Shown: piece by piece, positions 8,042-16,147 of the stretch
How the letters are laid out: each line of letters begins with the position of its first letter
Numbering within the stretch: the first letter of the stretch is position 1
Assembly: GCA_949285835.1 (NCBI GenBank)
Contig: CASEAR010000110.1
Span: 1 to 56,646, forward strand
Origin: an uncultured Verrucomicrobiota bacterium
Lineage (GTDB): Bacteria > Verrucomicrobiota > Kiritimatiellia > RFP12 > UBA3636
Reading direction: 5' to 3'
DNA: 56,646 bases
The notes under the pieces: generated by a model
Databases searched by the model: none
The model's input: the letters and a program-made list of their open reading frames with translations, nothing else
What the model was told of the DNA's origin: nothing
Position numbers and translations under genes: made by a program

Positions 8042-8916
8042 TACACAGTCAAATCCAGAGGCAAATCAGAGATATCCTTTAACCGCTTTCCGTGAACAAG
8101 AGCTTCCAAGGTTTCAACCGAATCCTCGGAGCCAACTTCTTTGACTGCACGAATCAGCTCATAAAGGGCGAAGTGGTAGACACAATCAATATCACCTGTT
8201 CCTAATGCAAGTGAGGACAGACGGGTTGGCATGGGTTCCGCCGTAACTACAACGATGTGGGGCAGGTGTCCCTTCCTGTTTCGAATCAAATTCAGTGCCT
8301 CAGTCCGGCTGTTCTGGGACCGATCACTTCTCATTGTAAACTTGGCTGATACACTTGCGTGCAGTATAGGTTTACCGCCATTGGCTTTCCGAATATCTGC
8401 CATTTTGCTGACATCTGCATCAACGATACACTGAGCGGCATTGATTTCACCATCTTCGTATAGATCACGATAAACCACTACATCTGGTGACACAAGATAA
8501 TCGTTCCCCAAAGCAGCCGCCAACTGGGCATTCTGTGCAGTAAGTGCATTCAAGTACGCAAGATGCTCATACTGAGCAAAGTCACTTGTTTTCAGTTTGT
8601 TGTTATTTCCAAGCTGAAGAATTGTCCAACGTCCTGGCCGTAAATTCTGAAGCTTAGGGAAAGTTTCACGCAAAAAGTCCATTGTAAGGATTTCAAACTG
8701 TTTGCCGAGTGTTTGTCCAGAAATTTTGTCCACTGTATTTGCTGCGTGATGATGTTCTCCAAGCAAAATATCAATAATTTTTCTGGAAATTGCCTTTGAC
8801 CCTCGGCTGCTGGTATCTGCATTTGATGCTATGCCAGCCGAAGTCAATGTAAGGGTGTTTGTTTCAAACAACCGCTCGTGAAAGTGAAATCTTGCAGTTG
8901 CTATCATTGCGTCCAT
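8041..8916 (-). CDS. Type II restriction endonuclease, NgoMIV/NaeI-like (GCCGGC)
   Basis: A 291-residue protein that I recognise as close to NgoMIV: the segments SNADTSSRGSKAI, LAAALGNDYLVSPDVVVYRD, RSDRSQNSRTEALNLIRNRK, GHLPHIVVVTAEPMPTRLSS and GTGDIDCVYHFALYEL match the family closely, ending in GKRLKDISDLPLDLTV. The catalytic core is the PD of SPDVVV and the downstream SAK of ASVSAKFTMRSDR, where NgoMIV has S-C-K, so one core residue differs (C to A). NgoMIV cuts G/CCGGC as a tetramer on two sites; the same specificity is inferred. Start ATG at 8916 follows AAGGAGAG; a TTG at 8922 is the alternative. It overlaps the methyltransferase end and is AT-richer than flanking genes, suggesting transfer. 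Confidence 0.92.
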   Translation of the reverse strand: MDAMIATARFHFHERLFETNTLTLTSAGIASNADTSSRGSKAISRKIIDILLGEHHHAANTVDKISGQTLGKQFEILTMDFLRETFPKLQNLRPGRWTILQLGNNNKLKTSDFAQYEHLAYLNALTAQNAQLAAALGNDYLVSPDVVVYRDLYEDGEINAAQCIVDADVSKMADIRKANGGKPILHASVSAKFTMRSDRSQNSRTEALNLIRNRKGHLPHIVVVTAEPMPTRLSSLALGTGDIDCVYHFALYELIRAVKEVGSEDSVETLEALVHGKRLKDISDLPLDLTV

Positions 8917-9850
8917 ACTCAAGACTCTCCTTTATCTTTTCGCCAACCGCTTGTGCCACAGGAGGAGGAAATGCGTTTCCAATCATTCTGCACGCCACGG
9001 TTTTTCTTTTCCCGAAAGTCCATGTGTCCGGGAATCCCTGAACTCGCGCCATCATGCGGCTCGTAAGCCGTGGCATTCCCTCAAAATCTGGTGACGGTGC
9101 CTCGTTAGCGATTCCTTTCCCATCAACGCCAAGTTCTGCCCAAGCATTGCGCGCTCTTGTCGGCCCCAAATCCGGTCCGCCATGTTTTTTTGAGCCACCT
9201 ACCAATGTGGGAGCGATTTTATTAGCCTTGGCTGCCCAGTCTTTTGCACCTGTCCAACCATTTTCAGCCATTAAGTCATACAACGTTTTTCCTACGGTAG
9301 GAGCACTACAGGGATCTTCATCTGGATAGAAAAATACTCCTGCCTGATCATTGCGAATGCCGACAATAACCACTCTCGGACGAAGTTGTGGAACGCCAAA
9401 ATCCGATGCGTTCAGCAACTTAATTTGTGTCTTATATCCCAATTCCTGAATAGAGTTTAAGATATGTGTGCGGTATTCATCAAAGCTTGAATCTAAAAAG
9501 CCTCTAACATTTTCCAACATGACTGCACGAGGCTGGATTTCTTTTATAAGACGGATTGCTTCTGGGAATAGATCTCTCTCGTCATCTTTCCCTAACTGTT
9601 TACCCGCTACTGAAAAAGGAGGACATGGAACGCCACCGGCAAGTAAGTCCACCCCTCTATAAGGGAGGCCATCAAAATCGTATACATCCGCACATATAAC
9701 ATTCCACTCAGGCCGGTTATCTTTTAAAACTTTACAATAATCGACTTCATATTCCACTAACGCTACATGGACAAAGCCAGCCATAGCAAGGCCAAGCGCC
9801 TGCCCTCCAGCTCCTGCACATATTTCAACGCAAGTCAAAGGACGTTGCAT
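8864..9850 (-). CDS. DNA (cytosine-5) methyltransferase of the NgoMIV-like system
   Basis: A 328-residue C5 methyltransferase that should protect GCCGGC sites from the adjacent nuclease. Motifs appear in canonical order: I (EICAGAGGQALGLAMAG, SAM binding), IV (GGVPCPPFSVAG with the catalytic PC), VI (MLENVRGF), VIII (LRPRVVIVGIR), IX (RVQGFPDTW) and X (MIGNAFPPPVAQAVG). The target-recognition region lies between VIII and IX. The ATG at 9850 is chosen because GAGGAGAG stands just upstream; an ATG at 9895 lies inside the tail of the regulator remnant. It overlaps the endonuclease start by about 50 bases, indicating coupled expression. No defect is visible. Confidence 0.95.
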   Translation of the reverse strand: MQRPLTCVEICAGAGGQALGLAMAGFVHVALVEYEVDYCKVLKDNRPEWNVICADVYDFDGLPYRGVDLLAGGVPCPPFSVAGKQLGKDDERDLFPEAIRLIKEIQPRAVMLENVRGFLDSSFDEYRTHILNSIQELGYKTQIKLLNASDFGVPQLRPRVVIVGIRNDQAGVFFYPDEDPCSAPTVGKTLYDLMAENGWTGAKDWAAKANKIAPTLVGGSKKHGGPDLGPTRARNAWAELGVDGKGIANEAPSPDFEGMPRLTSRMMARVQGFPDTWTFGKRKTVACRMIGNAFPPPVAQAVGEKIKESLEYGRNDSNCKISLSRAVV

Positions 9851-9861
9851 ATAATCTCTCC

Positions 9862-10097
9862 TCACTGTTCTTTTGCAAATTGTCTGTACAGCCATTGCCC
9901 GCCTATGAATTCTACAATCTCACCTATATCGCAGATATGGTTTGACAAATCCAGTGAAGGCTATCCATAGAGACATATTCATTCTTTCCATTTTTGACCA
10001 GCACATTGAAACTGATTTCCGAAAAGTCTTTCTGCTCTGCTCGATTCATATTTTTGTCAATCAGCGCCCTCCACATATCATCGCAACTGACCGGCAT
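9862..10097 (-). pseudogene. XRE-type helix-turn-helix regulator, frameshifted
   Basis: From the ATG at 10097 (AAGGA eight bases upstream) the frame reads MPVSCDDMWRALIDKNM, NGKNEYVSMDSLHWIC and then stops. This is the small Cro/CI family often found beside methylase genes, whose members end in CDIGDIVEF. That ending exists here (codons for CDIGDIVEFIGG, then WLYRQFAKEQ and a stop at 9862) but one base out of frame. The recognition helix region (EISFNVLVKNGK) is also worn relative to the family pattern. The normal product would bind the operon promoter and time methylase and nuclease expression. It is upstream of the methyltransferase by 11 bases in the same direction. Confidence 0.75.
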
Positions 10098-10596
10098 AGT
10101 CAATTCCTTATCTGCCGTTGGGAGCCCTTGTATCGTACCATAATAGCGTATATAACAGCAAGATGACCTCATAAAACAGTGACACGGACTGTGAGGCTAG
10201 TACAGACTGTAAGCTCCCTGCTTTGAGAGCCCCGGCGCAGCACGGTTCAAACCCCATGCTCCTTCCATGACCGCGACATATACGACCATTCAGCCCGCAG
10301 GGCGCAGGATTCCGTGAGCGCAAATTAAAACGCATCCGGTGCAATGCGCGGGGAACTAGAGTTCCCGAGCGCAAAAAGTACGCACGAGTTATTTTCAGCG
10401 CGATTCTGAAGCGGAAAACCATGAAACATTTTGATTATTCAGCATTTTGACCACTTGGAAAGAACGGAATATTCCGGGAAGAACAAGTACGCATGCACGA
10501 CATCCGTCCGTTTTCAGAACAGCATAAAACTCTGGGAAAACTCACGGCACAGAGAACGCCGGATCCGCAAATTCATCAGAATTCCGGTGAATTCAT
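10098..10596. other. Intergenic region upstream of the restriction island; no gene supported
   Basis: The 104-codon minus-strand frame here has low-complexity, non-protein-like content and no ribosome binding site. A minus-strand promoter for the regulator is possible (TTGCTG, 18 bases, TACGAT just upstream of 10097) but weak. A tRNA-T-arm-like patch (ggttcaaacccc near 10244) has no partner arms. Confidence 0.45.
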
Positions 10597-10624
10597 TTGA
10601 CGTCCACATGCGCAATGTGATACT
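10597..10624 (+). promoter_or_regulatory. Probable promoter of the DksA-lspA operon
   Basis: TTGACG (10597-10602), 16 bases, GATACT (10619-10624), about 60 bases ahead of the chosen start codon. Confidence 0.45.
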
Positions 10625-10686
10625 GTTCCGCGCGTATTTTCAGCTTTAGGGAATTTTCCACAAGCATGTACGGAGATTTTCACCAG

Positions 10687-11706
10687 ATGTCGAAAGAAGA
10701 TAAAGACTCCAGAGCGGCGAAAAAAACCGTTAAAACATCCGCGGCACGTCAGGTTTCAGATGCTGCACGCGCTGCAGAAGCGGTAAAGGGGTCTGCCGCA
10801 AATACAAAAAAAACCTCTGCCGCCGTAAGCAGGACGGTAAAAAAAGTCCTTCGTTCGGCACCGCTCGGCCGCAAGAAGACCTCGTCGGAATTTTCCGCAC
10901 CTGAAGTGCCCCTGCAGATTACGACTGATCCGGAATACAAAATGGCGCCAGCCCGGAAAAAGACCGCAGACAAAGCCGCATCTGCAAAAAAATTGGCTGT
11001 AAAAGCGGCGGCCAAGGCTACGGTCAAAGCAAAAACACCAGACAGGGCGGAGTCAAAATCCGAACCCAAGTCCGCGGCCAAAACGGTATCCAAAGCAGCG
11101 CCTAAGTCCGCGGCCAAAACGGTATCCAAAGCAGCAGCTAAGTCCGCGGCCAAAACGGTATCCAAAGCAGCAGCTAAGTCTGCGGCCAAAACGGTATCCA
11201 GAGCAGCAGCTAAGTCTGCGGCCAAGGCGGAGGCAAAACCGGCGGCCAAAGTGGCAGATTACAAATCCCCTCGCAGGAAGTCTTCCTCTCCCGCGAGGAA
11301 CAACCGCGCTGTCCGCAAGAACAAAGACTTCACTGACAAACAGCTGGAAGAGTTCAGAAAAATGCTGCTTAAGATGCGCGAAGAATACACCTCTCAGGTG
11401 AAGGCGCTGTCGTCTTCCCTTCACAAGCAGGATGAAGAGAACACATCCGAGGACGGGTCAAACGAATTTGAAAGATCCACCAACCTTTGCAAGGCCGGTT
11501 CGGATCAGGGACTCGTAAGTAAAATCGACGCCGCCATCAAAGCCATAGCCGACGGCACATTCGGGCTTTGCGAGGAATGCGGAGAACTAATTGGGCTCAG
11601 CCGCTTGAAAGCTGTGCCGTACGCTACAACATGCATAAACTGCCAGAGTGGCCGCGACAGCGGAAAACAGTTCAGGCGAAACAAGGCCATGGACTTGTGG
11701 ATGTAG
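10687..11706 (+). CDS. TraR/DksA zinc-finger protein with a histone-H1-like Lys/Ala N-terminal tail
   Basis: The 339-residue protein has two parts. Residues ~1-210 are extremely Lys/Ala-rich, with a 12-residue unit (KSAAKTVSKAAA) repeated four times, resembling bacterial H1-like nucleoid proteins. The last ~120 residues are DksA-like: coiled coil (QLEEFRKMLLKMREEYTSQV), acidic tip region (QDEENTSEDGSNEFE) and a C4 zinc finger (CEECGELIG ... CINCQSG). DksA-type proteins bind the RNA polymerase secondary channel. ATG 10687 is preferred over 10666 because CGGAG lies about eleven bases before it. lspA follows at once, the same gene pair as in Chlamydiae. Whether the tail binds DNA or RNA is inference. 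Confidence 0.88.
   Translation: MSKEDKDSRAAKKTVKTSAARQVSDAARAAEAVKGSAANTKKTSAAVSRTVKKVLRSAPLGRKKTSSEFSAPEVPLQITTDPEYKMAPARKKTADKAASAKKLAVKAAAKATVKAKTPDRAESKSEPKSAAKTVSKAAPKSAAKTVSKAAAKSAAKTVSKAAAKSAAKTVSRAAAKSAAKAEAKPAAKVADYKSPRRKSSSPARNNRAVRKNKDFTDKQLEEFRKMLLKMREEYTSQVKALSSSLHKQDEENTSEDGSNEFERSTNLCKAGSDQGLVSKIDAAIKAIADGTFGLCEECGELIGLSRLKAVPYATTCINCQSGRDSGKQFRRNKAMDLWM
11068..11229 (+). repeat. Four and a half tandem 36-bp repeats encoding KSAAKTVSKAAA
   Basis: Units start at 11068, 11104, 11140, 11176 and a partial one at 11212; copies 2 and 3 are nearly identical at the nucleotide level, implying recent expansion by slippage or recombination. The period keeps the frame. Confidence 0.95.
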
Positions 11707-11745
11707 GCGCACGGCCTCGTTAATTTGCAGCACTTGGGGACGAGC

Positions 11746-12249
11746 ATGCATGGTAGACACCGACATTTGCTGACTTTCCTCACGGCTCTCGCCGTGCTGA
11801 TATCCGACCAGATTTCCAAGTTCTGGGCGGAAAGATCGCTCGGTGACGGGCGCGTAGTGCATGTGATCCCGGGCATATTCGACTTCAGTCTGGTGTACAA
11901 CTCGGGTGCGGCATTCGGCATTCTGCAAGGATACAGGTTCCCCCTTGTGCTTGTATCCGCCGCACTTGTGGCCGTGGTAATCTTCTACCGTCGGGAGCTC
12001 GCCGCATCCTCCGGGGGGCTGCGGTTCGGAGTGGGACTCCTCCTCGGCGGCGCGGTCGGGAACCTTGCGGACCGCATATTCAGGGGACACGTCGTCGACA
12101 TGCTCAGTTTTCACTGGAATAATGCATGGCACTTCCCAACGTTCAATATCGCCGATTCCTGTATATGCTGCGGCGTATTCCTTTACGCCCTGTTTTCAAT
12201 TATCGCCGAAAGACGCAGAAGCCGGGGAAACAACGATGAGAACGCCTAA
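11746..12249 (+). CDS. lspA: Lipoprotein signal peptidase (signal peptidase II)
   Basis: A 167-residue inner-membrane aspartic protease that cleaves diacylglyceryl prolipoproteins before the lipid-modified cysteine. Four hydrophobic segments are visible. The two catalytic aspartates are in GNLADRIF and FNIADS, with the conserved NSGAAFGIL block between the first and second segments. The ATG at 11746 is preceded by GGGGAC; a TTG at 11725 has no such site. It overlaps the following gene by 14 bases. The KAE-repeat lipoprotein and the sialate esterase in this window are likely substrates. Confidence 0.96.
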   Translation: MHGRHRHLLTFLTALAVLISDQISKFWAERSLGDGRVVHVIPGIFDFSLVYNSGAAFGILQGYRFPLVLVSAALVAVVIFYRRELAASSGGLRFGVGLLLGGAVGNLADRIFRGHVVDMLSFHWNNAWHFPTFNIADSCICCGVFLYALFSIIAERRRSRGNNDENA

Positions 12250-14059
12250 CGTACGCACCGCAGTCTGGCTCTCGGCGCTGTGTCTGATTTCCGCCTGCGC
12301 AGCGTGGTTCGTGGTGCGTTTCCTGCCGTCTGACGGTGTATGGACGATGCCCTCATCGCTTCTTCCGCAGAGCATCCGTTCCGCGGAAAAAATCATATTT
12401 CGGTCGGGCGAAGAAACAATAGACTGCAGAAAAAAAGGGAACGCGTGGTTCGTATTCCGCGACGGGATTCCATACAGAGCGGATTCGGCAAGACTTTCAC
12501 TTGTCCTTGAAGCCCTGTCCGGAGAATCCGTCAGGGACAGAATAAACGCCAGACAACAGCGCGGACGCAATTTGGAACTTGGCGATTTCGGGTTATCAGA
12601 GCCAAGGATTGTCGTAGAGGTACATCTCGCAAACGAAAGAACCGTACGGGTGCTTATCGGCAACAACGCCCTTTATGACGACACCGTTTTCGCGAAAACA
12701 GACCGCTCTCCGGATGTTTACGTTGTGGGGGGGGTGATCCGAGATCTTGTCCCGGAGTCTTTCGAAGAAACCCGCGACAAGTCGGTATTCCCCCATCTTC
12801 CAGACACAGTGGTACGTATCGATATAAAGCGTTACGCCGGAATAATTTCTCTCGTAAAACGTAAAAACGGATGGTATTTGACATCCCCGGTGTCCGCCGC
12901 CGCAGACAATGCCGCGGTACATAAGATTCTCAGGGCGATGAGCACCGCAACGGTCGGAACCTTCGTGATAAACATCCGCCCATCCGCCCTATCGGACATC
13001 GACAACATGCTGTTCCCTTACGGGCTGAATCACAGCGACGCCGCAACGACCGTGTCAGTATGGACCGATGGCATGCAGTCACCCGTGATATACATTTTCG
13101 GGCGGCCGGCGCCGAACTCACCGGATTCGGTGTTCACATATTCTTCCGAGGAGAATTCGGTATTTACCTCCGCTGCCTCATTTATGAACGCATTCTCTGC
13201 AGATGCCGAATCACTGCGGGATCACTCCATATTCCGAACATCAGGACGCGAAATGCACGCCATCGGCATGCGCACCGCAAAATCATCCATGAACATTGAG
13301 CGCGGCGACGATGGAGCGTGGTCGTTTACCAAGCCATCGCCGCAGCCCGCCGATGCCGCCGCAGTGGAAAGGTATATCAGCACTCTTGAGGCCATCCGGG
13401 ACAGCGGCATATCCGCGGAGCCGATTCCCGATAAGACCCCTCCGGCTGCGCTGCTCTCAGCCGTGACGGAAGACGGCGAAGAATGGAACGCACAAATATT
13501 CGAAAGCGGAGAAAGCGGTGTGCTCCTTATAAAAACAGACGCGGACAAGTTTGCCAGAAAAATAGAGGAAGGCAACCTTCCCGGGAGCTTCTTTACCGCC
13601 GGATACTTCGCTGGACTGCGCGATATGTCCGTCATATCCATCCGGCCGGATGACGTTATATCCGTCACACAAAAACGAAGAGGCTTGGCCTCCGTGTCCG
13701 CAATACGAATCCCGGCCGGAGGGTGGACGTGCCCTGTAGAAAACGCGGCCGCCAACGGCGCTCTCATCGACTCCGCTCTCGAGACCATGAGATCCCTGCG
13801 TGCGGGCGAGGTGGACGTTCTTGTGTCCGACGACGACACCGTAAGAGGGCTGAACCCGCCCGAATGCGAATTCGCGGTGACAGTAGATTCTGACACCTTT
13901 TCCGACGCCGTTCTGCAGTTTGGAGCAAAAACAGACAACGGCGCATCAAGGCTTGTGAGAAGAAAAGGATTTGACGCCGTTTTTAAAATTCCGGAAGAAA
14001 CAGCGTCCGTTTTCATGCTGCCCATATGCAGCGGCAACGAGGGTCTGAAGGACCTTTGA
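12236..14059 (+). CDS. DUF4340 domain protein, membrane-anchored
   Basis: A 607-residue protein with an N-terminal signal anchor (AVWLSALCLISACAAWFVV) and a large extracytoplasmic part carrying DUF4340 features such as the repeated short beta modules (ELGDFGLSEPRIVVEVHLAN; VRIDIKRYAGIISLVKRKNGWYL). DUF4340 proteins often follow ABC-2 gliding-type transporter genes, but none is present here, so no function is proposed. Start ATG 12236 is preceded by GCCGGGGAAA and overlaps lspA; a longer in-frame start at 12065 lies inside lspA. At least three DUF4340-like modules seem to be repeated along the chain. Confidence 0.75.
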   Translation: MRTPNVRTAVWLSALCLISACAAWFVVRFLPSDGVWTMPSSLLPQSIRSAEKIIFRSGEETIDCRKKGNAWFVFRDGIPYRADSARLSLVLEALSGESVRDRINARQQRGRNLELGDFGLSEPRIVVEVHLANERTVRVLIGNNALYDDTVFAKTDRSPDVYVVGGVIRDLVPESFEETRDKSVFPHLPDTVVRIDIKRYAGIISLVKRKNGWYLTSPVSAAADNAAVHKILRAMSTATVGTFVINIRPSALSDIDNMLFPYGLNHSDAATTVSVWTDGMQSPVIYIFGRPAPNSPDSVFTYSSEENSVFTSAASFMNAFSADAESLRDHSIFRTSGREMHAIGMRTAKSSMNIERGDDGAWSFTKPSPQPADAAAVERYISTLEAIRDSGISAEPIPDKTPPAALLSAVTEDGEEWNAQIFESGESGVLLIKTDADKFARKIEEGNLPGSFFTAGYFAGLRDMSVISIRPDDVISVTQKRRGLASVSAIRIPAGGWTCPVENAAANGALIDSALETMRSLRAGEVDVLVSDDDTVRGLNPPECEFAVTVDSDTFSDAVLQFGAKTDNGASRLVRRKGFDAVFKIPEETASVFMLPICSGNEGLKDL

Positions 14060-14099
14060 ACTTGATTTTCAAGGCTTCCGATTGTAGCATATCCGGGCA

Positions 14100-14891
14100 A
14101 TGAGCAATGCATACGAAAATACGTTCGGAGGAGGAACGGCAGATACTGCGACCGGATTTTCCGAAACAGCGGACATAGAGACGTCGTCAGACAATTACGC
14201 AGGCAGATTTCGCGGCCGTTACGGAGCCTGGATGCTTGAAGTCCAGGAGCGCGGCGTTATGTCGCTGCTCAAGGAAGCCGCGGCGTCTGGAGCGTCTGTT
14301 CTCGATGTCGGCGGGGGGCACGGACAGCTGGCGGAACCGCTGTGCAGAGACGGCTTCCGCGTCAAAGTCGTCGGGAGCGCCCCCGAATGCGTACATCGCA
14401 TACAAGGCCTTGTCGATTCCGGGGCATGCACGTTCGACGTCGCCAACGTGATCGACATGCCCTACCCGGACAAGTCGTTTGACGCCGTCGTGGCCGTGAG
14501 GATGCTCACACACTGTTCCAAGTGGGAAAAGCTCGTAAGCGAAATGTGCAGGATATCCAGAGGCCCCGTCATCACAGATTATCCGACGGGACAGAGTTTG
14601 AATGCCGCCGCACCGGCTCTATTCAAGGCAAAAAAACGCTACGAGGGCAACACCAGACACTGGAAACTGTTCAGACACGAAGAAGTCGCGCAGGCCTTTA
14701 AAGCTGCCGGATTCGCCGAAACAGGCAGATTCGCGCAGTTCTTCCTGCCCATGGTAATCCACCGCGCGCTCAAATGCAGAAGCATTTCCACGGCATCCGA
14801 GGCGTTTTTCCGCCTGCTGGGACTGACGCGCAGATGGGGTACGCCGGTAATCGTGCGAATGGAAAGAGTTCAACAAAAAACGACAACTTGA
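14100..14891 (+). CDS. Class I SAM-dependent methyltransferase
   Basis: 263 residues with a Rossmann methyltransferase fold: motif I is SVLDVGGGHGQLAEPL, followed by the acidic strand end, then FDVANVIDMPYPDKSFDAVV (motif IV, methyltransferase_11 type) and VRMLTHCSKWEKLV. The substrate is not identifiable. The following epimerase gene starts 10 bases downstream on the same strand, so the two may modify a shared sugar or lipid precursor. The N-terminal ~40 residues (TADTATGFSETAD) are not conserved in the family. Confidence 0.8.
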   Translation: MSNAYENTFGGGTADTATGFSETADIETSSDNYAGRFRGRYGAWMLEVQERGVMSLLKEAAASGASVLDVGGGHGQLAEPLCRDGFRVKVVGSAPECVHRIQGLVDSGACTFDVANVIDMPYPDKSFDAVVAVRMLTHCSKWEKLVSEMCRISRGPVITDYPTGQSLNAAAPALFKAKKRYEGNTRHWKLFRHEEVAQAFKAAGFAETGRFAQFFLPMVIHRALKCRSISTASEAFFRLLGLTRRWGTPVIVRMERVQQKTTT

Positions 14892-14900
14892 AAGTTCAAA

Positions 14901-15899
14901 ATGAAAATTCTTATCACAGGGGGCACCGGATTCACGGGAAGTCATCTCGTAAAGCATGTCCTGAGGGAAGGTCACCGCGCAGCGGTTCTTGACAATCAGG
15001 AAGGCATAATGCTCGATGAACTCAAGAGGCTCGGAGCAGAAATCACCATAGGATCCGTCACGGACAGGGACGTGTTTGAACGAGCCGTCGAGGGCTGCGA
15101 CGCCGTGTACCATCTGGCTGCAGCCTTCCGCAAAATCAACGTGGCCAAATCCGTCTACGACGCAACAAACATAGATGCGATGCGCACGCTTCTCACCGTA
15201 TGCCGGAACGCAAAGGTGAAAAAAATCATCTACTGCAGCACGCAGGGCGTCCATGGCAACATAAAAAGCCTCGCGTACAACCCTCCGGTGCCCGGCGACG
15301 AAAAGTCGCCCATCAAACCCGAAGACTACTACCAGCACACAAAATACGAAGGCGAAAAAGTGGCGCACGAGTTCATGAACGACCTCGACATCACGATTCT
15401 CCGCCCCACAGCCCTGTACGGGCCGGGGGATCCCGGGCGTTTCCTCATGCTCTACAAACAGGTAAAGAAAGGCTGGTTCCCGTTCTTCGGCCCCGGCAAG
15501 GCGTTTTACCATCCTGTTTATGTGGAAAACTTCTGCGATGCGTTCTCCCTCGCAATGAATCACCCGGAATCCCGCGGACAGACGTACATCATCGCGGACA
15601 ACGAGTACTACCAGATAAGCGAGATCGTATCAAAGATCGCGGACATCATGGGCGTTAAATGCAGAATGATACACCTTCCGTTCTATCCCATGTACTGGTT
15701 TTCATTCCTTGTAGCCGCCGTGTGGAAACTCCTACCCGGAGATCCTCCCCTGTTCCCCCGCAGAGTCGACTGGTACAGGCAGAACCGCGGCTTCCGCATT
15801 GACAAAGCCAGACGAGAACTTGAATACGAGCCCAGGATCGGCCTCGACGAGGGCCTCAAAATAACATACGACTGGTACAAGCAAAACGGCTATCTCTGA
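14901..15899 (+). CDS. NAD-dependent epimerase/dehydratase (extended SDR)
   Basis: 332 residues. The N-terminal dinucleotide-binding motif is LITGGTGFTGSHLVKHVL; the mid-region YHLAAAFR and the catalytic YxxxK (YYQHTKYEGEKVAHEF) follow, with IYCSTQGVHG supplying the Ser/Thr position. The end (REYE-type: ARRELEYEPRIGLDEGL) is typical of sugar-nucleotide epimerases and related hydroxysteroid-like SDRs. Substrate unknown. It sits directly after the methyltransferase and is probably in the same transcript. Confidence 0.85.
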   Translation: MKILITGGTGFTGSHLVKHVLREGHRAAVLDNQEGIMLDELKRLGAEITIGSVTDRDVFERAVEGCDAVYHLAAAFRKINVAKSVYDATNIDAMRTLLTVCRNAKVKKIIYCSTQGVHGNIKSLAYNPPVPGDEKSPIKPEDYYQHTKYEGEKVAHEFMNDLDITILRPTALYGPGDPGRFLMLYKQVKKGWFPFFGPGKAFYHPVYVENFCDAFSLAMNHPESRGQTYIIADNEYYQISEIVSKIADIMGVKCRMIHLPFYPMYWFSFLVAAVWKLLPGDPPLFPRRVDWYRQNRGFRIDKARRELEYEPRIGLDEGLKITYDWYKQNGYL

Positions 15900-16147
15900 T
15901 CCGCGGCATCGGGCAGGAACGCCCGACGCTGCAGCAAAAGTCCCGGCGCTGCGAAACGCCTGATTTGAATTCAAACCGGACAGGCGCAGAATCCGTGGCC
16001 GGGGGTAAGGCAGACAGGAGAATCCGGCTGAAGCCGCCGTATGAGGGATTTTATGCGCGATTGTGTTTTTGACAGAGACGGTTGTGATTCCGGCGACGAC
16101 AGAAGCGTCCCGCAGCGGTCTGCACCACAGACATGGAGACAGAGAGT

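Noticed and set aside
10235..10270. tRNA fragment (ggttcaaacccc)
   Set aside because: Only a T-arm-like patch; no matching acceptor or anticodon arms on either strand.
10108..10422. 104-codon minus-strand frame beside the restriction island
   Set aside because: No start site context, no recognised domain, and low-complexity content.
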